A DNA stretch of 64,000 bases. Source: Flammeovirga agarivorans (GTDB lineage Bacteria > Bacteroidota > Bacteroidia > Cytophagales > Flammeovirgaceae). The notes below the pieces were generated by a model. That model did no database searches and was not told where the DNA came from. It saw nothing but the letters and a program-made list of their open reading frames with translations. Position numbers and translations under genes: made by a program. Location of the stretch: contig NZ_JABAIL010000001.1 of the NCBI RefSeq assembly GCF_012641475.1, forward strand, positions 992,001 through 1,056,000, read 5' to 3'. How positions within the stretch are numbered: position 1 is the stretch's first letter; each line of letters opens with the position of its first letter. Of the stretch, positions 48,019 to 57,205 are shown one piece after another.

Positions 48019-49395
48019 TTAATCCTTTTCCCATTCTACCAAGTTTCTCTTGCTACTTACAACCCCATCTTCATCGACATATACGTAGTGACCATCAATA
48101 AAATCTACACCAGCTACTTCTGCATGGTAATGGATTTCAATAGTGTCTTCTTTTTCTTTCGCTTTTTTGGGGTAGGCGTGTTTTGCTACGATTCCAGTTC
48201 TTAGCTTTGAAATAGTTTCATAGTGCCTGTAATTTGCGTTCGTAATAATTCCTTCCCATTCTTGGTGGAGTAGGGCAAAGGCTATCTCATCATCGATTAG
48301 GGCATCATGTTCTTCTGCTTCCCAATCCACGATAAGGACTTTACCTTTTCCATTCTCTTCTTCAATTCGATCAAGAATAAGTTTTACACTATTAGTCTTA
48401 TAACAAACAGCCCTACCATAAAATGATTTCCGTCTACTTAGGCTTTGTAGATAGAAGGGACGGCCAATTTCTACTTCATCAGGGTAACGATCACATAGAT
48501 TAGAAGTTTTAATTTTAGCACCACTATCAAAAGCTTCATTCTCCAAGAAATTAATGGTGTCTTCAACCGTTTTATCTGGAATTTCTTCCATTGGTATATG
48601 ACCCACTTCTTTATATACAATAAGTGTTGAGTTAGGTAAGTTGAAATTAAAACGATATGCATTGGATAATGGAATCCATCGATCTTTTTCTCCCCAAAGA
48701 ATAAGAGTTGGTGTTTCTAAGTCTTTTAGTCGGTCAGAATGATCTTGATGGCCACTTGTTGCTATATTTAAAAATGCTTCTTTATTCCCTTTCCTAGAAA
48801 ACATCTCATGATACCTCGTCAATGTAGTTGGCTCAATACGTTTGGGGTCACCGTATGCATTTTTTAGGAAGAATTCATTAATTGTTTTAGGTGCTTTTAC
48901 ATATTCTGCCAACCCATGAAACATCTTAAATTCTTTGAGAATTGGATTTTGAACAACTTTGTAAATAAGAGGTGTTGAATCTTTATCATTAAAACCTGCA
49001 GCATCTAATAAGACAAGTCTTCTTACTTGTTCTTTATAACGGTAAGCATATTCCCAAGCAAGCCATCCACCTAATGATGAACCAACAAGGTAAAACTTCT
49101 TAATATCTATTCTTTTGAAAAAGGTTTCCAAAAACTTTAGGTATATCTCTACAGAGTACGTTCGATCTGGCCTTGGGCCAGTTAAGCCAAAACCGGGTAA
49201 GTCTAAGCGTATTACCTTATATTTTTTGGAAAGCACTTCTGTCCATCGATCCCATGTATGTAGTGAGGCAAACGTTCCATGTAGTAATACTATTGGAAAT
49301 CCTTCCCCTTCAATCTTATAATGAACTTTCATTTCATCGATATCTAAGAAATGGGATTGTTCATCTGTATATTTTTCAAAAAGGTCTATTGCCAT
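48019..49395 (-). CDS. Alpha/beta hydrolase fused to an RraA-like domain
   Basis: 458 residues. Residues about 1-290 are a complete alpha/beta hydrolase: oxyanion loop VLLHGTFASLHTWD, nucleophile Ser107 in LVGSSLGGWLAWEYA, Asp238 in LWGEKDRWIP and His266 in EVGHIPMEE. Residues about 297-458 match RraA by eye across their whole length: TSNLCDRYPDEVE, RRKSFYGRAVCYK, GKGKVLIVDW, IDDEIAFALLHQEWEGIITN and VDFIDGHYVYVDEDGVV. RraA-type proteins are aldolases or inhibitors of RNase E. The GGGS-like segment is replaced by WEAEE and the GxxRD segment by NYRH, so an enzyme role for that half is doubtful. No signal peptide; transcribed alone. Confidence 0.85.
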   Translation of the reverse strand: MAIDLFEKYTDEQSHFLDIDEMKVHYKIEGEGFPIVLLHGTFASLHTWDRWTEVLSKKYKVIRLDLPGFGLTGPRPDRTYSVEIYLKFLETFFKRIDIKKFYLVGSSLGGWLAWEYAYRYKEQVRRLVLLDAAGFNDKDSTPLIYKVVQNPILKEFKMFHGLAEYVKAPKTINEFFLKNAYGDPKRIEPTTLTRYHEMFSRKGNKEAFLNIATSGHQDHSDRLKDLETPTLILWGEKDRWIPLSNAYRFNFNLPNSTLIVYKEVGHIPMEEIPDKTVEDTINFLENEAFDSGAKIKTSNLCDRYPDEVEIGRPFYLQSLSRRKSFYGRAVCYKTNSVKLILDRIEEENGKGKVLIVDWEAEEHDALIDDEIAFALLHQEWEGIITNANYRHYETISKLRTGIVAKHAYPKKAKEKEDTIEIHYHAEVAGVDFIDGHYVYVDEDGVVSSKRNLVEWEKD

Positions 49396-50150
49396 GATTT
49401 TATTTTTCTCTCGTTTTTTTAGTGTTAGTTAAATTTAATCAAAAAAATGTAAGAGCATGAATATTCATTTATTGAAAATTCACCAAGTTAAACCCGTTGC
49501 ATTAATTAAAAGAGCATTATTGAAGTAATATTGATGATTGTGTCTGAAAATCACTGATTAATAGATTATTCTAAACAAATTTAAACTATTTTGGTAACAA
49601 TGTAACTTATGTAGTATGTTTACAGCATAGAAAATGAAAAAACAATTGCTACTGATCAATTAAAAATGAGAAAGAATTACTGTTATTATCAAAAATCACA
49701 ATCAAGAAATTAGTTTACTTCTTTATACCGATTGAAGAAGTTTACACTCCAATTGATGGACGAATAAAGAGTTCAAAATAGTTGATTTGCCCACTTGCCT
49801 TGATATTTAACTGTAGGCTGTGATAGAATTAATATTGAAAATACAGGAACTCAATGTGGTGTGTAACTATAAGGTTTAATAACTCCAATTCAGTTTTTTT
49901 CGCATTCAAATAATCCAGGAGTATTTGCTCCTGGGTTTACTTCTCAAAATTTGATTGATTATTTGTGTTACAGTCTCATGACCTATTTTCTACTATTAAA
50001 GAAACAATAATTAGGTGTTAGTTAATTGTATATGATTCTTTACAAGTGAGCGACTAATAAGTGAAGTATGGATGTCAAAAAAGGCATACATCAAGTGTAG
50101 TGTAACTTTATTAGTTTGATTGAGTGTTATTACGTTAAGTTTTATTTGTC
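49396..50150. other. Gene-free gap of about 790 bp
   Basis: No convincing reading frame was found. Small plus-strand frames begin at 49634 (nine residues, MKKQLLLIN) and just after it, but they are too short to support. A perfect 7-bp hairpin CCAGGAG/CTCCTGG is at 49915-49934, without a U-tract. A plus-oriented terminator lies at 50151-50186, which implies a plus-strand transcript ends here; no perfect TAnnTTTG was found in the gap. It may hold a small RNA or a decayed gene. Confidence 0.4.
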
Positions 50151-50186
50151 AATAGAGATATCTTTATGAGGTATCTCTATTTTTTT
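50151..50186 (+). terminator. Plus-oriented terminator with no plus-strand gene upstream
   Basis: AATAGAGATA (50151-50160) pairs perfectly with TATCTCTATT (50172-50181), followed by T5. On the minus strand the hairpin is followed by GACAAAT, not a U-run, so it cannot act well for the minus-strand gene that ends at 50185. Confidence 0.75.
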
Positions 50187-52170
50187 ATTCAAAAGGTATA
50201 AACTTTGGTTTAGTTGGCCTGAAATCTTTTAGAGGTAATGTGATCTCAGTATATACATTAAATCCAATTTTGGAACCATTATTTACGGTATTGGGGTAGT
50301 ATTTCATATCTGCAGCGATAGTGTTGAAAACAAGGTTTTCATTTCTTGTTCTCACTCCTAAACCGAATGCTGAGAAAATATTATCAGATGAGAAAGAAAC
50401 ATTGTCATTATCTCTCATTAATCCTATTTCTGTTGTTTGATATATTGAGAACTTAAATCCATAAAAGTACCATGGAGTAAACCAAACATTTTCTTGTGCG
50501 ATTTGAATTCTACTACTTCCTTTTTTGGTTAAAGGATTGATATTATAATCAGTGAAAAACTCGTTGTTTACAAAGTACAAATAGTCACCTGGTACCATGT
50601 CTTGGCCTTGTGTCAAATCAACATAAAGAAACATTCTTAGGAAGTTCCTATTAATTGCGATGAGATTTGTAAAGTATTGGAAGCGAACATTGACAATCTG
50701 CTGTTGGTATTTTGAATTGTAAAAAGTTCCGTAATTACCGTTGATTCTAAAGTATCCAATGGGTGTAAATTGTCCAACATCTAAAGAGGCACCAATGTAG
50801 GGCCGATTACCATAATACTCATTGTCTTCAAAGCCTGCAGTTACATCAAAGAGCCATCCATATGGAACGTCCTCCGTTCTACCAAAACCTTGTAAATAAC
50901 TAAGCTTTCTATAATGCCTTTCATTTACTGTAATTGTGCCTATATAATGTGTCTTATCTTGGTAGTTATACAATGTGTCAGCAGAGACGTCAGCAGGTCT
51001 GTCTTTAAATTTTAATTTGTCGACCCCTGCACTAAAAGTAAGGTTTCTATTTTTTGACTTATTGAGTTGGATAGAATTACCAGCCCAAAAACCTAGGTAA
51101 CTATAATGATGGGACTCCCAAAAGTTATCATAATTGACGGTGTCACCTAAGTCCATAAAAGCACTATCAGAGGTTGCATAACCATAGCGATCCCTGTTGT
51201 TATGATACTCTAATTGTCCTGCCCATTTCGTAGCAGAAGTAATGAAATCTCTTTTGGTCGATACTTCATAGAGACTTCGATCGTAACTGTCTACAAAAGA
51301 TCCTTCAACATCGATAAAAGTACCTGATATATTACGGTAATTGTATTGTACGTCAAATCCTAATTTTCCTTTTGGAGAATCAGGTTGGTAAATTCCTCCA
51401 ATGGCAACATATTGACCCATACCAAGGAAATTGGAATTGTAAACACCTGCACCAAAATCATTTCGATTATAAGTACCACCGGTTACACCAATCGTCCATT
51501 GATCTTTCGTAACGACATAGATATCTATGAGATTATTAGGCAATTCACAACCATAAATTTCAGCGTCCTTGATAAAGGGTAATGTACGGAGAATACGTTC
51601 ACTTTCAGAAATTTCATTGTCAGAAATGAGATCACCCACATTGAAAATCAAGTTGTTGTCTATTACATATTCCTTGGTACGGTTATGAATACCATTGGCA
51701 TACTTAGTGACCTTCGTTGTGATAATTGGATACGGCTGCTGAACATCTCCACCGAAAGGGGGAAGACGAATAAAGGTGATACTCCTAACAATTTTTTCAT
51801 CAAAACACATTCCTGTGTTCAACAGATCTTCTTCTAATTCATCTGTTGTATCTGCAACAGCATTGTTTACTAGTAGTAGGTTAGAAAGTTCCCTAGTTAA
51901 ACGTCTTTTTCCTAGAATTTTCTGTAGGTTGTTATAAAACTCAGTAGAATGTTGTCGGGAAAGGGAATCTTCCTCAAACATACCTTTTGGTATAAAAACA
52001 ACTGTATCTTTTTTGTATTTGTATACAGAGTCTCCAACAATAAAAGGAACATACGCTTTTACCTTTATTTTTTGTAAAGACGTACTATCTTCTGTTTGTG
52101 AAAATGAAACCTTTGATATTGTAAGGAATAAAAAAGTAATACAAATTAGCCTTAGAGTCTCTCTATACAT
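50185..52170 (-). CDS. BamA/TamA-like outer-membrane beta-barrel protein with POTRA domain
   Basis: 661 residues with a signal peptide (about 1-25, ISKVSFSQ). Around residues 125-215 a POTRA-like domain is seen (RSITFIRLPPFGG, FNVGDLISDNEISESERILR, IDIYVVTKDQWTIG), followed by a barrel with alternating aromatic strands such as AGVYNSNFLGMGQYVAIG and ending DFRPTKPKFIPF. The architecture fits the Omp85/BamA/TamA or surface-antigen group, but it has only about one POTRA and lacks evidence for being BamA itself. Function unknown; outer-membrane assembly or transport is likely. Confidence 0.75.
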   Translation of the reverse strand: MYRETLRLICITFLFLTISKVSFSQTEDSTSLQKIKVKAYVPFIVGDSVYKYKKDTVVFIPKGMFEEDSLSRQHSTEFYNNLQKILGKRRLTRELSNLLLVNNAVADTTDELEEDLLNTGMCFDEKIVRSITFIRLPPFGGDVQQPYPIITTKVTKYANGIHNRTKEYVIDNNLIFNVGDLISDNEISESERILRTLPFIKDAEIYGCELPNNLIDIYVVTKDQWTIGVTGGTYNRNDFGAGVYNSNFLGMGQYVAIGGIYQPDSPKGKLGFDVQYNYRNISGTFIDVEGSFVDSYDRSLYEVSTKRDFITSATKWAGQLEYHNNRDRYGYATSDSAFMDLGDTVNYDNFWESHHYSYLGFWAGNSIQLNKSKNRNLTFSAGVDKLKFKDRPADVSADTLYNYQDKTHYIGTITVNERHYRKLSYLQGFGRTEDVPYGWLFDVTAGFEDNEYYGNRPYIGASLDVGQFTPIGYFRINGNYGTFYNSKYQQQIVNVRFQYFTNLIAINRNFLRMFLYVDLTQGQDMVPGDYLYFVNNEFFTDYNINPLTKKGSSRIQIAQENVWFTPWYFYGFKFSIYQTTEIGLMRDNDNVSFSSDNIFSAFGLGVRTRNENLVFNTIAADMKYYPNTVNNGSKIGFNVYTEITLPLKDFRPTKPKFIPFE

Positions 52171-52287
52171 GAATTGAAATAGATACTATCACCGCAATTT
52201 ACTAAAATCTTATCTGTTATTTTTTAAAAGTGATTTAAAATACAAAGATGAAATTTGTATATTGTTAAAAAAACTCTAACTCTACTC

Positions 52288-52677
52288 ATGAAGAAACAAC
52301 TGATATTTATTGATGATGATGAGCTACTCATTGAAATAGCTAAAATCATACTAAATAGCCTGGAAGTACTAAGAGAAATACCCACACTATTTTTTAGAAG
52401 CGGTGATCACTTTTTAAGTGAACATAACTTTAAAGAAGATACCCACAAAAACATCTTATTCTTGGACCTTAATATGCCAGGTTTGGATGGCTGGCAAGTA
52501 GTAGATAAATTGGTAGAGTCTGGGAATATAAAGAATTACACGATCTATATGCTGAGTTCAAGTATTCACCCTATGGATAAAGAGAAGGCAGATAACAATC
52601 CAAATATAGCTGGGTATATAGAAAAACCACTTTCTAAGTCTAAGGTGTTGGAAGCTACAGACTTAAAAAATGGTTAG
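52288..52677 (+). CDS. Single-domain response regulator (CheY-like receiver)
   Basis: 129 residues from ATG at 52288 (MKKQLIFIDDDELLIEIA). The longer frame from 52255 overlaps an AAATTTGT promoter-like box and is not preferred. Acidic pocket Asp9-Asp11, phosphorylation site Asp60 in ILFLDLNMPGLDGW, and Lys near 112 in YIEKPLSKS are present. Without an output domain it probably takes phosphoryl groups from a kinase and acts by protein binding. It converges with the BLUF and CheB-CheR-kinase genes on minus, which makes these its obvious candidate partners. Confidence 0.92.
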   Translation: MKKQLIFIDDDELLIEIAKIILNSLEVLREIPTLFFRSGDHFLSEHNFKEDTHKNILFLDLNMPGLDGWQVVDKLVESGNIKNYTIYMLSSSIHPMDKEKADNNPNIAGYIEKPLSKSKVLEATDLKNG

Positions 52678-52709
52678 TATGTTTTTAATGTACTTAACTA
52701 AACAATAGT

Positions 52710-53144
52710 TTAATTAGGCTTGTACATTACTTCAGCAATTTTCTCTAACATTCTGTTAATCTTTTCAATAGATTCATCTTTGGTAAAAAAACTATTGTTG
52801 ATTGTAAAGAATGCTGTTTCTAATAATTCATGAAAACCAATTTCAATTAAATCATCAAAATCAATATATCTCATATTCCAATTTTCAAAAATTCGATCTG
52901 GTTTCTCGAAATACAACTCATTGATAAATGTATGTCGATCATCCCTTTTTAAGTTTTGAATTAATTGATCCAATTGACTTTTTGGACCTTCAATATATTG
53001 TATAAAAATACCCTGCTTAAAAGTAAGGTATCCCGTAATTCTGTGTTCTTTATTCTTTCTAGAAGAATGTTCCTGTAGCTTAGTTAAGCTTTCGTGGTCA
53101 AATGGTTCTTTGCTTTCGCTGCTATATATATATCCGTGAATCAT
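52710..53144 (-). CDS. BLUF-domain blue-light sensor
   Basis: 144 residues. The BLUF fold is clear: Tyr7 in GYIYSS, Asn31 in RKNKEHRITGYL, Gln49 in GIFIQYIEGP and the RDDRHTFINELYF helix, corresponding to the flavin-contacting Tyr, Asn and Gln of known BLUF proteins. Residues 105-144 form C-terminal helices. BLUF proteins bind FAD and signal blue light through changes in the Tyr-Gln hydrogen bonds. No output domain is attached. Its ATG overlaps the stop of the kinase gene upstream (ATGA), so translation is coupled and a sensor-kinase complex is likely. Confidence 0.93.
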   Translation of the reverse strand: MIHGYIYSSESKEPFDHESLTKLQEHSSRKNKEHRITGYLTFKQGIFIQYIEGPKSQLDQLIQNLKRDDRHTFINELYFEKPDRIFENWNMRYIDFDDLIEIGFHELLETAFFTINNSFFTKDESIEKINRMLEKIAEVMYKPN

Positions 53145-56100
53145 ATCTTTTCTTTAGGTATCGTAATCATAAATTTAGTGCCTTGGTTAACCGTAGAGTC
53201 TACAGCAATTGTACCTCCTGTAGCTTCAATTTGGTTTTTTGTAAGGAATAATCCTAAACCTCGGGCATCTTGGTTAGCATGGAATGTCTGGTACATACCA
53301 AATATTCTATGACTAAATTTATCTAAATCAATGCCAATTCCGTTATCCTTTATTTCAATAAATACGGAATGATCCTTTTCGTAAGCCTCAACTTCTATAA
53401 TTGGGAGTCGCTCATTAGATCTATATTTAATAGCATTACTCATTAGGTTTAAGAAGATACTTTTCAGGTATTCTTCAGGGTAATTAATCCTTAAACCTCT
53501 TTCTATATCAAAGCTTACTAAAACACCATATTTATTGATTTGACCAGATAACACATCCATCACTTTCATCAATTCCTCTTTAATCAGCATGTCTTTACGT
53601 TCAAGACTAATATTTTGCTGTACTTTTATGGCATCTGATAAATTATTGACTGTTTTTTCTAACTGATGAAGTGCTTTTCTAAATAGATCAATAAAGTTCT
53701 CTCTTTCTTCTGCACTCTTCTCATTTTCGTATAACTCCATAAGAGCTAATAAGTTTGAGAGAGGTGAACGAATGTTGTGAGAAGCGATGTAAGTATAGCT
53801 TTCTAATTGCTCGTTTTGTAAGGCAAGGGTTTGTGTAGTTTTTTCTGCAATATTTACCGTTTCTTTCCATTGCATTTCTAGCGACTTACTATCACTAATA
53901 TCAAATACAATGGCAAGTAGCATGGTTCTGTCTTTCTTTTCTAAAGTTTTATTGACTCCCTCGAACTTAAGGAAAAGAGTCTTTTTACTTTGAGTAATGA
54001 AACGAACGACTATACTAAATTTTTTCTGTTGAGTGATTTTAGCAAATTCACCTCTGTCTTCTGGATGGATATGTTCGATGATATCATCAAGGCTGTAGTT
54101 GTGTTCTTGAGAATTAAACTCAAACCAGTTTAACAGAGTATCATTGATTTTTACAGACTTTTCAGCGTTAGATTTCATCTTAAAAGTACCAAATTGATCT
54201 AAATCTGATAACTCAAGATATGTAGAAGCGAGTTGCTTTAGCTTCTTTCTATTTAATTCAGATTGAGTATTGTCTTTAATGGTACCATATAAGTGAGAAA
54301 CTTTACCTTTGGTCATCTTAGCCATACAGGTAAATTCAATAATATATCGCCCAACTGATAGGCTCATAGTAAAGCTACTGCCATCTTTTATACTATTATT
54401 GATTTTACGGGTAAACTCAGTTTTATGGTATTCAGATAACTGTTCTTCGAGACTTCTCCAGAAGAAAGTTTCATATGAATTATAGTTGATGAATTTTTTA
54501 GCTTTTTCATCAATATGAAAACTGTTGTTGTCCTTTTGCCAACTCCAAGAATAAATCTGTTGATATTCATATAGTGCTTTAGTTCTTTCAATCACTTTAC
54601 TATACAATTCAACATTTTTATTTAATTGAATAATAGGACTAAACTCACTTATTGGAATGAACGACAAGATGATGCCATCGCTCTTAGAATTATATGAACC
54701 AATTGGAGAAACTCTAAGTAAATAAGATAAGTTTTGTGCATTCTTAATTTCAATTTCCTGGATTTCTTTGCTCTTGATAGCTCGGTCAATAATAGAAATC
54801 AAACCATCTTCAATTTCAAAGAAAGTATTAAACTGAAGAATACTTCTACCAATATCTTCCTTTTCTATCCCGAAAAATTTGGATGCATTAGGAGCAATCC
54901 TTCTAATCTTTAAGTCTTTATCCAAGTATAGACTGGCAATACCGGCTGACTGGAATAAGTTTAAAAAGTCATCATTAAGGATGGAAATCTCATCCAGTTT
55001 ATCTTTATATTCTTGGTTAACCGTATAAAGTTCTTCGTTGACGGATTGTAACTCTTCATTACTACTTTGCAGTTCCTCATTTGAAGACATCAGTTCTTCA
55101 TTGTTTACCTGATAATCTTCGTTGATCATTTCAATCTTCTTATTGGCTCTTTTTAGTTCCAAGTGAAGTTGTTTGATCTCATTTTTGAGGTTATTGATAT
55201 TATTGTCTTGATCGATAATATCTTCTTCTTTGTCATCATTACTGGTTGAGAATTCAATAATGATTAAGTTTTCGCCATCTGAAGTCCTCATCCTTCTGAT
55301 AATAATATCAGATTGGTCCTGACTGTTGGCATTTATCTTTAACTTCTTCAGTCTTCTTGTATTACCATCAGCAATTACCTTTTTCACCTCTCTGATAATA
55401 TCGATATAGATCTCGAATTCTAATGTTTCCTTAAGGACTAATTCAGATTTCGGAAACTTTAAGTATTTGCCTATATCATCAGTTGAAAAGATAATATTCT
55501 CATCTGTATCTAATACGATAAAAGAGTTACAGAAATAGTTGATAAGCCCTCTTTCTAATTCTGAAAAATACTTAGTTGGTAGAGGGGCAACTTTTTCCGT
55601 TTTCTGGTCTGCTTTTTTTACTTTTTTATTGATTTTTGAAGTGTTATCCATATCAATAATTTTGAACTTTTCTTTAAGTCTGAAGAACTTTCTTTTTACG
55701 TTGATTTCTTCTAAATATTTATCAGAGAAGTTTTTCTCCGAAGGGCCTAGGAAGAGGTAACTTCCTTTGTTCATAGAAAACTTAATGGTATTCAGAATTT
55801 TATTCTGAGTTCTTTGATTAAGATATATCAATAAGTTTCTACAAGTAATTAGGTCTATATTTAAAAAAGGAGGGGTAGATAGAATATCATGTTGAACAAA
55901 AGTGATAATGCTTCTGATATCCTCTTTTACCTCATAATATTTACCATTGAAGTCAAAATACTTTTCTTGGTATTTCTTTGGCAGATGTTGTATTTCACTA
56001 TCAGAGAAAAAGCCTTCAGATGCTCTGTGAATGGCATTTTCATTAATATCTGTAGCAAATATTTTTATATCTTTAACTGCTGCATTATTACCTAACAGTT

Positions 56101-57052
56101 CTCTTACTAAAATTGCAATAGAGTAAGCCTCCTGACCAGTACTACAGCCGATAGACCAAATTCTAATAATATCTTTTGTGAGTATTTTTGGCAGAACAAC
56201 TGCTTCTAAAAATTCCCATTCTTCAGGGTCTCTAAAGAATGTCGTCACACCAATCATAAAGCTATTGCATAGCTTTTTTACATCTTGTGGATGGTATTGA
56301 AGGTGATCGTAGTACTCTTTGATAGAATGAATGTCCTGGTATTCCATCATTTTCAAGATCCTTCTGTATAAAGTCTGACTTTTGTACAGGTTGAAATCGA
56401 TACCTTCATTCGTAGAAACTAAATCAATGATATCCTCAATATTTTTGATGGATTCTTCTGAGGAATTACCATTTTCAATAACCGTTAGATCACTTAAAAG
56501 ATTTGACATTTCCTTTGTGCTTAAGATATAGTCCGGGTTAGCTGCTTGAATTGCAGAAAAAGGCATCCCATTGAATTTAGCTAAGTCAGGGTGTTGTACC
56601 ATTGTGATACCACCATAGTCTTTGACAGCTTTCAAACCTTTAGATCCATCACTCCCGGTCCCTGAAAGGACTATTCCAATAGCTTTTTTCCCGATTTCTT
56701 TTGCAAGACTATCAAACAGTAAGTTGATAGGATAAGTTAGCGTCTTGTTTTTATCAGATCTTTCTGTAACTACAATTCTATTGTTCTTGATTTGAAGTGT
56801 AGTGTGGTTATTGATAAGATAAATATGGTTTCTGAGAATAGCGTGATCTTGGTTTACCTCTACGATTTTTAAATGAGTTACTTTTTCTAAAAGCTCACTC
56901 ATTAAGCTTTTATGATCTTGAGATAGATGTTGAACAACAATAAAACTTAAGTCATTGTCTGCATGGTAATTGATGAAGAAATCTTTGATGGCCTCTAAGC
57001 CTCCAGCAGACGCTCCAATTCCTACAATGTACTTTGGTTGTTCAGTTATCAT
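53141..57052 (-). CDS. CheB-CheR-PAS-histidine kinase fusion protein
   Basis: 1303 residues. CheB methylesterase (about 8-190): Ser15 in GIGASAGGLEA, His42 in VVQHLSQDH, and Asp in SGTGSDGSKGL. CheR methyltransferase (about 205-470): TFFRDPEEWEFLEAV and SAM motif WSIGCSTGQEAYSIAIL. Then a coiled coil (about 630-720, repeated NEELxSSNEELQS), two to three PAS domains (about 720-1070) and a kinase: His1092 in ASHNIRSPLSNLLALM, N box NLMSNAIKYRS, DNGIGIDLD and GLGLFLTKNQIEATGG. It lacks a membrane segment. It is followed by BLUF on the same transcript, and is a candidate partner for light-dependent signalling; no receptor methylation substrate is in the window. Confidence 0.95.
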   Translation of the reverse strand: MITEQPKYIVGIGASAGGLEAIKDFFINYHADNDLSFIVVQHLSQDHKSLMSELLEKVTHLKIVEVNQDHAILRNHIYLINNHTTLQIKNNRIVVTERSDKNKTLTYPINLLFDSLAKEIGKKAIGIVLSGTGSDGSKGLKAVKDYGGITMVQHPDLAKFNGMPFSAIQAANPDYILSTKEMSNLLSDLTVIENGNSSEESIKNIEDIIDLVSTNEGIDFNLYKSQTLYRRILKMMEYQDIHSIKEYYDHLQYHPQDVKKLCNSFMIGVTTFFRDPEEWEFLEAVVLPKILTKDIIRIWSIGCSTGQEAYSIAILVRELLGNNAAVKDIKIFATDINENAIHRASEGFFSDSEIQHLPKKYQEKYFDFNGKYYEVKEDIRSIITFVQHDILSTPPFLNIDLITCRNLLIYLNQRTQNKILNTIKFSMNKGSYLFLGPSEKNFSDKYLEEINVKRKFFRLKEKFKIIDMDNTSKINKKVKKADQKTEKVAPLPTKYFSELERGLINYFCNSFIVLDTDENIIFSTDDIGKYLKFPKSELVLKETLEFEIYIDIIREVKKVIADGNTRRLKKLKINANSQDQSDIIIRRMRTSDGENLIIIEFSTSNDDKEEDIIDQDNNINNLKNEIKQLHLELKRANKKIEMINEDYQVNNEELMSSNEELQSSNEELQSVNEELYTVNQEYKDKLDEISILNDDFLNLFQSAGIASLYLDKDLKIRRIAPNASKFFGIEKEDIGRSILQFNTFFEIEDGLISIIDRAIKSKEIQEIEIKNAQNLSYLLRVSPIGSYNSKSDGIILSFIPISEFSPIIQLNKNVELYSKVIERTKALYEYQQIYSWSWQKDNNSFHIDEKAKKFINYNSYETFFWRSLEEQLSEYHKTEFTRKINNSIKDGSSFTMSLSVGRYIIEFTCMAKMTKGKVSHLYGTIKDNTQSELNRKKLKQLASTYLELSDLDQFGTFKMKSNAEKSVKINDTLLNWFEFNSQEHNYSLDDIIEHIHPEDRGEFAKITQQKKFSIVVRFITQSKKTLFLKFEGVNKTLEKKDRTMLLAIVFDISDSKSLEMQWKETVNIAEKTTQTLALQNEQLESYTYIASHNIRSPLSNLLALMELYENEKSAEERENFIDLFRKALHQLEKTVNNLSDAIKVQQNISLERKDMLIKEELMKVMDVLSGQINKYGVLVSFDIERGLRINYPEEYLKSIFLNLMSNAIKYRSNERLPIIEVEAYEKDHSVFIEIKDNGIGIDLDKFSHRIFGMYQTFHANQDARGLGLFLTKNQIEATGGTIAVDSTVNQGTKFMITIPKEKI

Positions 57053-57151
57053 ATCAGTTATCTAGTAAACCGGTTTAAATGCACAAAAACTAAAAATACA
57101 CTTTGTAATACCTTTTACCTAAATTTATAAAGAAAGAATGTAAAAACTATA

Positions 57152-57183
57152 TTGAATTGATGATAAAATTTCCATTAATTTTG
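57152..57183 (+). promoter_or_regulatory. Candidate promoter of the SRPBCC gene (TTG, 21 nt, TAATTTTG)
   Basis: Perfect TAnnTTTG at 57176-57183 with TTG at 57152-57154 and 21-nt spacing, giving a leader of about 17 nt to the ATG at 57206. Confidence 0.5.
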
Positions 57184-57205
57184 TCATCAAAATAATAACT
57201 AAACA

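Noticed and set aside
49634-49713. Short peptides in the 49.4-50.15 kb gap
   Set aside because: Frames of 9 and 14 codons have no supporting promoter, conservation or composition signal.
52687-52728. Terminator between the receiver and BLUF genes (AATGTAC/GTACATT)
   Set aside because: Weak AT-rich stem with a long loop overlapping the BLUF coding end; not convincing.
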